From positions 35,196 through 99,195 of the forward strand of contig DEZI01000033.1 in assembly GCA_002364755.1 (NCBI GenBank): a stretch of DNA of 64,000 bases, given 5' to 3'. How positions within the stretch are numbered: the first letter of the stretch is position 1; each line of letters opens with the position of its first letter. The translations under genes were made by a program, and so were the position numbers. The notes beneath the pieces are model-generated. The model was not told the origin of the DNA. It ran no database searches and saw only the letters and a program-made list of their open reading frames with translations. The DNA comes from Stenotrophomonas maltophilia. Lineage in GTDB: Bacteria > Pseudomonadota > Gammaproteobacteria > Xanthomonadales > Xanthomonadaceae. This document shows positions 1 through 7,463 of the stretch, one piece after another.

Positions 1-556
1 GCGACAGCGTGGGGTGGAATTTCAAGCCGGACTGCGGCAACCACTTGCCAAGGGTGCCCGGCGCGGCCAGCACGCTGAGGGTGTCGTCAACATGGACAAT
101 CCCGCTGCGGCGGTGACGGACCAGGACTGAGCTGGCATGCACGTTGTCGTCGGCTGGTACCAGCTCCAGGCCGGCGGGAACGGTGAAATCGAGGTCATCG
201 GCGAAGTCGGCCTGGGTCTCCACGTCTTCGATCACGTGTGGGTCCCACGGCAGGTGCGGTGCCTGTTGCAGATGACGACGCGTGCCGATCAGGCGGGCAG
301 CAGGCAGCAGCCGGTGCAGGGGCTCGCAGTGCAGGGTATGGAACGGATGCACGTTGATGATGGCGTCCACCAGCGCGCCGCCGGCGGTCAGGCCCAGCAG
401 GGCCTGGCGCTGGGCTTCGGTGGGGGTGTAGCTGTCCAGGACCAGGAAGCGGCCATTGCCGCGGCGCACGACGGAGAGCTGCGTGCCTACGTCGAGCAGG
501 CCGGCCACCTTGAAGGTGCCGCGCAGGTTCCAGAAATCATTGGCGAGTTGCTGCAT
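1..556 (-). CDS. MBL-fold-like hypothetical protein, C-terminus cut by window edge
   Basis: The reading frame is open from an ATG at 556 down to base 1, giving 185 residues without a stop, so the C-terminal part lies outside the window. The N-terminal part reads like a metallo-beta-lactamase-type beta sandwich: a strand LVLDSY near residue 40, then a histidine cluster VHPFHTLHCEP (His70, His73, His76), His140 and a late VHVDD (His155, Asp157-158). These are in the order expected for metal ligands of an MBL-like hydrolase, but the canonical HxHxDH motif is not exact. I infer a metallohydrolase-like fold and cannot name a substrate. Codon use is typical of the window. It is divergent from the effector gene at 1026. 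Confidence 0.6.
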   Translation of the reverse strand, partial: MQQLANDFWNLRGTFKVAGLLDVGTQLSVVRRGNGRFLVLDSYTPTEAQRQALLGLTAGGALVDAIINVHPFHTLHCEPLHRLLPAARLIGTRRHLQQAPHLPWDPHVIEDVETQADFADDLDFTVPAGLELVPADDNVHASSVLVRHRRSGIVHVDDTLSVLAAPGTLGKWLPQSGLKFHPTLS

Positions 557-1025
557 CGGGATCACATGGCGCGGCTATGTGGCCGTCGCGGGTGGTTGGG
601 CGGGGGCTCTGATCGTGCGGAGGCGGCTATTGCAGCGGCGTGAAAGCGGGTGATGGGGGTGTCAGGGGTGCTTGGGGGCCTCACCGTGCCTGGATATGCG
701 GCGCTGAAAGATCCCGCATAAGCTCACTCTGAACCGCAGGGAGTGTGACTGCCACATCGATGCAGACCGAGGGTGTTCGCGCATGTAACTGTGCACGAGG
801 ATCCGCATCTCCTGCTCATCCGTGCGGGCATTCGGTACCTGCGCCAGGGCGCGCCGGTGCGTTCAGCGACTGCCGCGCTTTGGATGTGCTACCCGTGCCT
901 CAGTGTTCGCTGGTTCACACATTCAGCATGCCGCCGCTACGTGCGCCATCCCTCTCCACCTGCCCCTCAACCCACCTATGCCATCATCCCGCCAGAACCG
1001 CAGTACCCAACAAGGCTGAGCACGC
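557..1025. other. gap of 469 bp with no supported gene
   Basis: Short frames exist on the plus strand but none has coding character, a signal peptide or a convincing start. This is the place where an immunity gene for the effector at 1026 would be expected in an effector operon; none is visible. The stretch presumably holds the divergent promoters of the two flanking genes, but I see no clear -35/-10 pair. Confidence 0.5.
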
Positions 1026-1952
1026 ATGGAGCAGGCAACACGCTACACGGTGACCGTTTTCCTGGCTGCGCCGGGCACTCCGCTGAACAGCGGGGGCATT
1101 TCCCCGCGCGGGCAGATGTATCTGCAGGTTGCCGAGGGCGAGGACACCCACAGCTACGGCTTCGCGCCGCCGCGGCTGCCGCCCGGTGAAACCGCGAAGG
1201 GCGTGCAGTACGCCCAGGTCCGCCACGATGATGCCGACGAGCACGTGGACCCGTATTACAGCCGCACGCTGGAAATCACCGCCGAGCATTACGGCTGCCT
1301 GCGCGATTTTGCGGAGGAACCGGCCGAGTTCGGATTCGATGTCGACCGCCCGGCCACCATCAACCGCTGCAGCGATTTCGTCTGGGCCGCGCTGAACTAC
1401 GCGGGCCTGCACCGGCTGCCGGCGCCGCTGGATGGTGGCAGTGATCTGGGTGAGTTCGCGGTGCTGTTCAACCTGCCGGAAATCCAGTGCATTGCTGCAC
1501 CGTTCCCGGACAGCGATCTGAATGCCGAAAGCCATCACCCGATGCCCGAACGCGAGGCCGAGCATCATCGCCAGGGCGACCGTGCGGAAGGCGAGCCGCC
1601 GCCGAGCCCGATGGAAGTGGCCGGCACGCTGCTGGATCCCTCGCATCCCGACCACCGGTTGTTCGCACAGCTGATCCAGAAGGTGGCCGAGCTGGATGCC
1701 GCGCATGGCCGCACGTTTGATGACAGCAGCCAGCGCATCAGCGCCAGCCTGCTGGTACTGGCCAAACAGAACAATCTTTCGCGCGTGGACCACGTGCTGT
1801 TGAGCCGATCGACCCGCGATGCGCATGCGGCCGAGAGCATCTTCATCGTGCAGGGCGACCGTGACGACCCCGCGCATCGCCGTGCCAGCATCCCCACCGA
1901 GGTGGCGGCGCAGACCGATGTGGCCGATTCGCTGCGGTTGAAGGAGCAGTGA
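1026..1952 (+). CDS. X-T4SS effector with XVIPCD domain (variant papain-like N-domain)
   Basis: This 308-residue protein has two parts. Residues about 205-308 match the XVIPCD, the C-terminal signal that binds VirD4 and sends toxins through the Xanthomonadales killing T4SS: visible hallmarks are LSRVDHVLLS, SIFIVQG, DDPAHRRA and AAQT. Residues 1-160 are homologous to the effector at 4228 (shared AAPGTPLN, MYL, DPYY, CSDFVWAAL/CTDFAWAAM, PPFPDSDLN-like blocks). The order of a GxMYL strand followed by NxCxDF resembles a circularly permuted NlpC/P60 or papain-like fold, with Cys115 as candidate nucleophile. Position 30 is Gln where the paralogue has His, so activity may be lost or altered. No lipoprotein immunity gene lies directly upstream, and the C-terminal tail is short and lacks the Gln-rich extension. 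Start: ATG at 1026, weak AAGG upstream. Effector status is strong; enzyme class is inferred. Confidence 0.85.
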   Translation: MEQATRYTVTVFLAAPGTPLNSGGISPRGQMYLQVAEGEDTHSYGFAPPRLPPGETAKGVQYAQVRHDDADEHVDPYYSRTLEITAEHYGCLRDFAEEPAEFGFDVDRPATINRCSDFVWAALNYAGLHRLPAPLDGGSDLGEFAVLFNLPEIQCIAAPFPDSDLNAESHHPMPEREAEHHRQGDRAEGEPPPSPMEVAGTLLDPSHPDHRLFAQLIQKVAELDAAHGRTFDDSSQRISASLLVLAKQNNLSRVDHVLLSRSTRDAHAAESIFIVQGDRDDPAHRRASIPTEVAAQTDVADSLRLKEQ

Positions 1953-2120
1953 GGCCGGGCATCTGCCACGCAGGGTTTGGGCGCACGCCACGGCCCCCAG
2001 CTGCTACCATTGCCCCGCTACCCAGCCAGCCCACCCCGTGCAGACAGGTGCGGGGGCGGGCCGTCGCAGAACGGCCCAGCGAGCCAGGACACCCTCCCGT
2101 GCCCTTTCAAGGATGCTCGC

Positions 2121-3263
2121 ATGACCCGTCTTTCCGTTTTCCGCTCGGCCGCACTGGCCGTTGCCATCTCGCTCAGCGTCGGCGCCCCGGCGGCGTTTGC
2201 CGATAACGCGGCCGCTGCAACCGCGGCCAGCACCTCGGTGCAGCGCCAGGCGATTGCCCAAGGCCTGTACGAGCTGGCCTACAGCCCCTCCCAGAACGCC
2301 GTTTTCGTGGCCTCGTCCGGTGGCTTCGGCGACAACGCCGGCCCGGCCCAGGTGCTGCGCCTGGACCCGGCGACGCTGGCCGTGCAGACCCGCATTCCGC
2401 TGGAGCGCAAGGGCTTTGGCGTGGTGCTGGATGACGCGCACAACCGCCTGTACGTGGGCAACACCGTGGACACCTCGGTGACCGTGGTCGACACCGCCAA
2501 CAACAAGGCCATCGGCACCGTGCAGCTGATGGAAAAGAAGGTGGGCAAGGATGGCAAGGCCGGCTACACCCATGACCTGCGCGAGCTGGTGGTCGATAGC
2601 GCCGCCAATCGCCTGTACGTCACCGGCCATTCCGGCGAGGGCAGCGTGCTGTTCGTGGTGGATACCACCACGCTGAAGCTCATCGATACCATCCCGGGGC
2701 TAGGCAAGGCCAAGGCGCCGGGCCTGGCGCTGGATACGGCCAACAAGCGCGTCTACACCAGCAACCTGCTGGCCGACCTGGTGGTGGTGGGCACCGATTC
2801 GAAGAAGGTGGTGGCCCAGCACAAGATCGCCGCCGAGCAGCCGATGAACATCGCGCTGGACCCGGACGGCAAGCGCCTGTTCGTGACCGACCAGGGCTCG
2901 GAGATGATCCGCAACTACGTGACCAAGAGCAGCGAGGGCTTCGTCAGCAAGCACCCGGGCCAGCGCGTGCTTGTGCTTGACCGCAGCACCGGCAAGGAAC
3001 TGGCGAGCATCCCCACCGATGCCGGCCCGCTGGGCATCCTGCTGGATGCACCGCGCAAGCGCCTGTACGTGACCAATCGCGAAGGCGGCACGGTGACCGC
3101 CTATGACAGCGCCAGCTACAAGAAGGTCGCCACCTATGCGGTGCCGACCCACCCGAACAGCCTGGCGCTGGATGCGAAGAACAACGTGCTGTTCGTGAGC
3201 ATCAAGAACGGTGAGAAGGACTCCAAGGGCGCCGAAGAGAGCGTAGCGCGCATCCAGCTGTGA
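2121..3263 (+). CDS. yncE: YncE-like secreted beta-propeller protein
   Basis: A 380-residue protein with a clear Sec signal peptide (MTRLSVFRSAALAVAISLSV, cleavage near AFA-DN around residue 28). The rest is a series of repeats of the form NRLYVgN-T..VTVVDT, RLYVTGHSG..VLFVVDT, RVYTSNLLADLVVV, RLFVTDQGS, RLYVTNREGGTVTAYD and NVLFVSIKNG, the blade pattern of the YVTN/YncE seven-bladed propeller. Family members are periplasmic binding proteins of unknown substrate. The start at 2121 is chosen because AAGGA lies 8 to 12 bases upstream and the signal peptide begins there, not at the earlier in-frame start at 1977. It sits between two effector genes on the same strand but is separated from them by about 170 and 310 bp, so no shared operon is claimed. 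Confidence 0.88.
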   Translation: MTRLSVFRSAALAVAISLSVGAPAAFADNAAAATAASTSVQRQAIAQGLYELAYSPSQNAVFVASSGGFGDNAGPAQVLRLDPATLAVQTRIPLERKGFGVVLDDAHNRLYVGNTVDTSVTVVDTANNKAIGTVQLMEKKVGKDGKAGYTHDLRELVVDSAANRLYVTGHSGEGSVLFVVDTTTLKLIDTIPGLGKAKAPGLALDTANKRVYTSNLLADLVVVGTDSKKVVAQHKIAAEQPMNIALDPDGKRLFVTDQGSEMIRNYVTKSSEGFVSKHPGQRVLVLDRSTGKELASIPTDAGPLGILLDAPRKRLYVTNREGGTVTAYDSASYKKVATYAVPTHPNSLALDAKNNVLFVSIKNGEKDSKGAEESVARIQL

Positions 3264-3270
3264 TGTGACC

Positions 3271-3400
3271 GGTAGCGCCGGGCCATGCCCGGCGAAAGCA
3301 GAAACGGTAGCGCCGGGCCATGCCCGGCGAAAGCAGAAACGGTAGCGCCGGGCCATGCCCGGCGAAGGCAGAAACGGTAGGGCCGGGCCATGCCCGGCGG
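3271..3400. repeat. four tandem 35-bp GTAG palindromic repeats
   Basis: Four copies start at 3271, 3306, 3341 and 3376, an exact 35-bp period. Each has a GGTAG head, a hairpin with arms CGCCGGGC/GCCCGGCG around CAT, and a spacer GAAAGCAGAAAC (the third has GAAGGC). The palindrome is the SMAG/REP type. Located just after the yncE stop codon, it could act as a terminator or mRNA-end stabiliser. Confidence 0.9.
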
Positions 3401-3571
3401 CTGTTCGCCTGAAAAGGCGGGTTGCAGACCCTGCCTCTTCTCTGCCCGGCCGGCCGCCGCCAAACCGTGGCCCCGGTCACCCTTCAGGTATGCCCTTCAG
3501 GCGCGTTCACAGGCCCATGCGAAGATGCTGCCCTCGGCCTGGCTACTCGCTGGCACGGCCTCAAAGGAGTG

Positions 3572-4228
3572 ATGACCGCACCCATGGACGCCGTGATACC
3601 CAACCCCGCTTTGCCCCGCCTGCGCGTGGCCGTAATGGCCATGGGCCTGTTGATGCTGCTGGGCTGCACAGCGCCGCCGCCAGAGCCTAAGGTGCTGACC
3701 GCGGACGAGGCCGCCGCACGCACGGTGGTGCCGCTGACCCGCCCCATTGCGCTCGACAAGGGGGGGCAGGTAGCGGATGTGGAATTTGAACTGCCGCCGG
3801 CGGCGGAGGGCGAAGTGCCGGTCTTGACGGTGGGCCTGCGTGTGTGGGCTGAAGACGCAAAGGCTGCCTTGGCTGATGAAAAGCGGATAGCGGAACGCGA
3901 CCTGCCGACGCAAGTGCATATGTACGCCATGGGATCCGGGGGAGCTGTAGAAGTACCGCTGACCTATACCCAGAAGGATATGCGCAGTGACGCGAACGTT
4001 GGCCCAGATGGTTCAGTGCCTCATACCACCGCATTGGGTGCGGTGAGCGGATTGCGCCAGGCCGGGCTGCTGCAAGGAAATCGGGTCTATATCTACCGCA
4101 ATTTTGCAGAATGGCGACCTTCCGTTCCGGGTAGGTATCGATTGACGATCAAGCTAACCGAAGAGCGGCCAGAGCTCGCAGGGCTCGCCTCCGAACTTGT
4201 GATTGGATACCCAATGAGGCCGAAGTGA
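3572..4228 (+). CDS. Lipoprotein, probable immunity protein for the effector at 4228
   Basis: A 218-residue lipoprotein: the hydrophobic segment at residues 19-31 ends in LMLLGC, with Cys32 as the acylation site. The mature part is mostly beta-rich with no recognised enzyme motif. X-T4SS effectors of the XVIPCD class are usually encoded just downstream of periplasmic or lipoprotein immunity proteins, and here the stop codon TGA (4226-4228) overlaps the ATG of the effector (TGATG), so the two are translationally coupled. Start ATG 3572 is preceded by AAAGGAG at the correct spacing; the frame extends upstream but without coding character. GC content is lower than in neighbours, as in acquired toxin-immunity pairs. 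Immunity is inferred from position and localisation only; it might also protect against the related toxin at 1026. Confidence 0.75.
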   Translation: MTAPMDAVIPNPALPRLRVAVMAMGLLMLLGCTAPPPEPKVLTADEAAARTVVPLTRPIALDKGGQVADVEFELPPAAEGEVPVLTVGLRVWAEDAKAALADEKRIAERDLPTQVHMYAMGSGGAVEVPLTYTQKDMRSDANVGPDGSVPHTTALGAVSGLRQAGLLQGNRVYIYRNFAEWRPSVPGRYRLTIKLTEERPELAGLASELVIGYPMRPK

Positions 4229-5241
4229 TGAACAAGGACGACCACTACACGCTCACGATTTACGTTGCGGCACCGGGAACGCCTCTGAATGGCGGCGGCA
4301 GCTCGCTGACCGGGCATATGTATCTAGTGACGCGGCATGGAGAAGAGACCGCGAGCTTCGGGTTGCAGCCTGATGCGGATGGTCGTGCGGTGAGCTGGAT
4401 GGATGAGAAGCTGGGTGCCGTGCCAGCGGGCGTGTCCGGCCGGGACCTGAAGGACTACAAGGATCCCTACTACGCCCGCACGATGGAAATCAGCAAGGAG
4501 CAGTACGACAAGATCCAGGAGTTTGGCGCCGATCCTTCGGCCCATGGTTTCGATATGAAGTACCACGCTGTTAGCAACAGCTGCACGGACTTCGCGTGGG
4601 CTGCAATGAAGCATGCAGGCATCCATGATTCGAAGATTCTCGGCGTCATGGATTTCGAGGGTGACATCAAGCCAACCTACAACGTCAAGCCGATCCAGAT
4701 GATCAAACCGCCGTTCCCGGACAGCGATCTGAACACCGAACACTTCAACGAGATGCCCGCGCAGAACTGGCGCCAGAAGATCCTCTCGGAAAACGAAGCG
4801 CCGACGCTTTCACCCGAACGTGCGGTAGCGTCGGGAGGTACGGATGCCCGCCACAGCAACGACCCGCTCTTCTCACAGATCAACCAGGGCGTGGCCCGGC
4901 TGGATGCAGAGGCAGGCCGCACGCCTGATGCCACCAGCGAAAACGTCAGCGCCAGCCTCTACGCACTGGCCAAGGCCAATGACATCACCCGGGTCGACCA
5001 TGTGCTGCTGAGTGAACGCACCGCGCAGGCCGATGCGGCGCAGAACATCTTCATCGTGCAGGGCGAGCGCAACGACCCCGCGCACCTGCGTGCCAGCATG
5101 GCCACCGCGGTGGCGGCGCAGACGCCGGCGGATGCTTCGTTCGAACGTGCGGAGCAGCTGACGCAGGCGGCGCAGGTGCGTACCCAGGAAGAGCAGCAGC
5201 ACCGCCAGGTGCAGGAGCAATCCGGGCCGCGCATGGTGTAG
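4228..5241 (+). CDS. X-T4SS effector with papain-like N-domain and XVIPCD
   Basis: A 337-residue effector. The C-terminal XVIPCD (about 205-305) shows ITRVDHVLLSERT, NIFIVQGERNDPAHLRA and VAAQTPADASF, followed by a Gln-rich tail (EEQQHRQVQEQ) typical of this secretion signal. The N-terminal 160 residues carry TGHMYL with His30, SFGLQP, and NSCTDFAWAAM with Cys119: a His-before-Cys order expected of circularly permuted NlpC/P60 or papain-like hydrolases, so a cell-wall peptidase or amidase role in the target periplasm is plausible. The linker 160-205 is poorly conserved. A GTG at 4225 is also in frame, but the ATG at 4228 gives the usual TGATG coupling to the lipoprotein gene. Secretion class is firm; catalytic class is inference. 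Confidence 0.88.
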   Translation: MNKDDHYTLTIYVAAPGTPLNGGGSSLTGHMYLVTRHGEETASFGLQPDADGRAVSWMDEKLGAVPAGVSGRDLKDYKDPYYARTMEISKEQYDKIQEFGADPSAHGFDMKYHAVSNSCTDFAWAAMKHAGIHDSKILGVMDFEGDIKPTYNVKPIQMIKPPFPDSDLNTEHFNEMPAQNWRQKILSENEAPTLSPERAVASGGTDARHSNDPLFSQINQGVARLDAEAGRTPDATSENVSASLYALAKANDITRVDHVLLSERTAQADAAQNIFIVQGERNDPAHLRASMATAVAAQTPADASFERAEQLTQAAQVRTQEEQQHRQVQEQSGPRMV

Positions 5242-5253
5242 CAGCCCGCGAGA

Positions 5254-5661
5254 TCAGCCCAGGCGGTGCGCCGGGTTCTGCTGCTGTTCCTGCTCGCGCG
5301 CCTGCTGTCCCGGCTGCAGGCCCATGGCCGGCTGCTGCAGGGCGATGCCCAGCTTCTGCAGCGACTGTTCGGCCGGGGTCTGTGCAGCTTCGGCGGTGGG
5401 CAGCATGGCGCGCAGGTGGGCCGGGTTGGCCGGGTCGCCCTGCACCACGAAGATGTTGTGGCCGGCCGGATGCTGAGCGGTGGCGTTGCTGACAACCACG
5501 TGGTCGGCCCGTTCCAGGCCCTGTTCGCGCGCCTTCACAGTGAGGCTGGCGGTCATGTTCTCGCTGGTCGCGTCGAAGGCACGGCCGTGCTTCTCGTCCA
5601 GAGCCGCCACACCCTGGCGGATCTGCTGGTGGAGGCTGTAGTCGGGATGGTCAGGGTTCAT
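5254..5661 (-). CDS. Stand-alone XVIPCD protein (135 aa)
   Basis: Almost the whole protein is an XVIPCD: it begins MNPDHPDYSLHQQI, then DATSENMTASL, LERADHVVVSNAT, NIFVVQGDPANPAHLRA, AAQTPAEQSLQKL and a Gln-rich tail (QPGQQAREQEQQQ). No toxin domain precedes it: the frame continues upstream of ATG 5661 but the sequence there is low-complexity and not gene-like. It converges on the effector at 4228, only 12 bp apart. It could be a secreted protein with a cryptic short activity, a remnant of a longer effector that lost its N-terminus, or a VirD4-binding decoy or adaptor. It is at least as well conserved in the XVIPCD blocks as the two full effectors, which argues against long neutral decay. Confidence 0.82.
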   Translation of the reverse strand: MNPDHPDYSLHQQIRQGVAALDEKHGRAFDATSENMTASLTVKAREQGLERADHVVVSNATAQHPAGHNIFVVQGDPANPAHLRAMLPTAEAAQTPAEQSLQKLGIALQQPAMGLQPGQQAREQEQQQNPAHRLG

Positions 5662-5817
5662 CGCTGTGCTCCGTGCGGCCGCGGGTGGGGGCCCCAAGTG
5701 TAGAACGGGCGGCGGCTGCGCCGGAAATGCCTTTGTTGCTAGCCTGCAGGGCGGGGGATGCAGGGGATGGCGTCCGTGATGACCATGAATGGACGAAGGC
5801 GGATTGGGGCAATGGGG

Positions 5818-6273
5818 ATGAAACAGAAGAGCGGGACGCTGGCGCCGTGGCTGGCGGCGGTGCTGATGGCCTGCAGCCAGGGCGTGGCGGCGCAGGACGC
5901 GGCGCAAGGTGTGCCGGTGGGCGATGCCGATCCGAGTTGTCCTTCGCAGGATTTCGCCCAGTTCCTGCGCTATTTCACTGATCTGGCCGATGACCGCGTG
6001 CGCGTGCGTTACACCAGCGATCCGCTGGAATACGAGGCGCCGGCATACGGCGCCAGTGGCGAAGGCGAGGCCGTCACCGAACTGAGCCGGGAGGCGGGCC
6101 CTCGCCGCTTCAGGCGCCTGCGGGTGACCACGCTGCGGGCAACCCCGTCCATCATGCCGCTGGCCGATGGGGGCCAGCAGGTGCGCCTGGGCGATGACGC
6201 GCAGGCAGAGCAGTACACCTTTGCGCGCCGCTATGGCTGCTGGATGCTGACCGGGGTGCGCCGCTCCGGGTAG
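5818..6273 (+). CDS. Small secreted protein next to effector cluster, function unknown
   Basis: A 151-residue protein with a Sec signal peptide (hydrophobic APWLAAVLMA, cleavage near VAAQ-DA). The mature part has SQDFAQFLRYFTD near its start, alternating beta strands, and ends with RRYGCWMLTGVRRSG. The Cys residues in ADPSCPS and YGCW could form a disulfide. This layout resembles small periplasmic proteins of unknown function rather than enzymes. It is divergent from the XVIPCD protein at 5254-5661, so a periplasmic immunity role is possible but unsupported beyond position. Start alternatives are ATG 5812 and 5785. The stop codon TAG is the TAG of a GTAG palindrome starting at 6270. Confidence 0.6.
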   Translation: MKQKSGTLAPWLAAVLMACSQGVAAQDAAQGVPVGDADPSCPSQDFAQFLRYFTDLADDRVRVRYTSDPLEYEAPAYGASGEGEAVTELSREAGPRRFRRLRVTTLRATPSIMPLADGGQQVRLGDDAQAEQYTFARRYGCWMLTGVRRSG

Positions 6274-6337
6274 CTGCCAACGCTGGTTGGCACGAAGAGG
6301 GCGCTGGCGCGCCATGCCAACCAGGTTTGGCAACTAC
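6270..6337. repeat. pair of inverted GTAG palindromes (TGCCAAC type)
   Basis: One element at 6270-6292 in plus orientation (GTAG head, TGCCAAC/GTTGGCA arms) and one at 6315-6337 inverted (TGCCAACC...GGTTTGGCA, ending CTAC). The pair can fold separately or with each other. The first supplies the stop codon of the preceding gene. Confidence 0.8.
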
Positions 6338-6454
6338 CGGAGGCAGCTCTGCGCGCCGTCTGTGCACACGATGTCACGGTCGGGGCCCATTCCCTCACGC
6401 CGGCTATCGGTGGGCCCGCCAAGAATAGAAGCCCCCTTCCCCACAGGAGCTGCC

Positions 6455-7267
6455 ATGACCGCCCCCTCCGCCCGCCTGCACGTTGACGATACCGGTGGCA
6501 CCGGTCGCCCGGTCGTTCTCATTCACGGTTGGCCGCTGTCGGCCGAAGCCTGGAAGGCCCAGGTGCCGATCCTGCGTGATGCCGGCTACCGAGTGATCAG
6601 TTACGACCGACGCGGGTTCGGCCGCTCCGACAAGCCCGCCGACGGCTACGAGTACGACACCCTGGCCGCTGATCTGGCGGCGGTGATCGAAGAGCGCGAT
6701 CTGAAGGACGTCACCCTGGTCGGCTTTTCGATGGGCGGTGGCGAAGTGGCCCGCTACATCAGCAATCATGGGCAGGAGAGGCTGCACAGCGTGGTGTTCG
6801 CCTCGGCCGTGCCGCCGTATCTGTTGAAGAGCGACGACAACCCCGAAGGCCCGCTGACACAGGACAAGGCCGACGAGATGAGCGGTGGCCTGGCAAAGGA
6901 TCGCGAAGCATTCTTTGACAGTTTCACGCGTGATTTCTTCAGTGCCAATGGCAAGTTGAAGGTGACCGAGGATGAGCGCCAGGCGGCCATCGCCTTGTGC
7001 CACCAGTCCGATCAGACAGCGGCGCTGGGCTGCATGAAGGCCTTCGCCACGACGGATTTCCGTGATGACCTCAAGAATGTCAGCGTTCCGACCCTGGTGC
7101 TGCATGGCGACAGCGACGCCACGGTACCGTTCGAGGGCTCCGGCAAGCGGACGCACGAAGCGATCAACGGCAGCGAGCTGGTCGTGCTGAAAGATGCGCC
7201 GCATGGCTGCAATACCAGCCACGCCGACGACTTCAACCTGGCGCTGCTGAACTTCCTGAAGAAGTAA
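6455..7267 (+). CDS. Alpha/beta hydrolase, non-haem chloroperoxidase/arylesterase type
   Basis: A 270-residue alpha/beta hydrolase. The oxyanion-hole motif HGWPLSAEAW follows strand 3; the nucleophile elbow is VGFSMGGGE with Ser92; the acid is in LHGDSDATVP and the catalytic His in KDAPHGCN. The SYDRRGFGRSDKP block and the GFSMGGGE elbow are characteristic of cofactor-free haloperoxidases and arylesterases, which hydrolyse small esters and can form peracids. No signal peptide, so cytoplasmic. Start ATG 6455 has CAGGAGC upstream; the frame extends upstream without support. The small gene at 7289 follows 21 bp later and may be co-transcribed. Confidence 0.9.
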   Translation: MTAPSARLHVDDTGGTGRPVVLIHGWPLSAEAWKAQVPILRDAGYRVISYDRRGFGRSDKPADGYEYDTLAADLAAVIEERDLKDVTLVGFSMGGGEVARYISNHGQERLHSVVFASAVPPYLLKSDDNPEGPLTQDKADEMSGGLAKDREAFFDSFTRDFFSANGKLKVTEDERQAAIALCHQSDQTAALGCMKAFATTDFRDDLKNVSVPTLVLHGDSDATVPFEGSGKRTHEAINGSELVVLKDAPHGCNTSHADDFNLALLNFLKK

Positions 7268-7288
7268 CGCCCCGAGTAGACCGACCGC

Positions 7289-7459
7289 ATGGCCACCGCC
7301 CGCACGCCCCCATGGAAGAAACCCAACCCGAAGGGACAGAAGAAGCAGCCCCTTTCGGATGCGCAGAAGGCCGCCGCGCGGCAGCGCGCGGATGAAAACG
7401 GGCGGCGTTACCCGAACCTGGTCGACAACATGTGGGCGGCGAAACTGCCGCGCGGCTGA
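7289..7459 (+). CDS. Small basic conserved hypothetical protein (56 aa)
   Basis: ATG at 7289 to TGA at 7459 encodes 56 residues beginning MATARTPPWKKPNPKG and containing LSDAQKAAARQRA and GRRYPNLVDNMWAAKL. The strongly basic N-terminus, the helical QKAAARQRA stretch and the RYPNLVDNM motif match a short protein I recognise as recurrent in proteobacterial genomes with no known role. Coding bias (GC at third positions) supports translation. It lies 21 bp after the hydrolase gene and is convergent with the membrane protein at 7464-8156, with just 4 bp between the stop codons. Confidence 0.7.
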   Translation: MATARTPPWKKPNPKGQKKQPLSDAQKAAARQRADENGRRYPNLVDNMWAAKLPRG

Positions 7460-7463
7460 GCCT

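Noticed and set aside
745..1189. Short plus-strand frames before the first effector, as an immunity gene
   Set aside because: No signal peptide, no coding bias, and they overlap the effector start.
984..1991. A 335-codon minus-strand frame covering the effector at 1026
   Set aside because: The plus strand encodes a clear XVIPCD protein; the antisense translation has no recognisable domain.
3271..3400. Regular 35-bp repeats as a CRISPR array
   Set aside because: The unit is a palindrome with near-identical spacers, and the same palindrome is scattered through the window; no cas genes.
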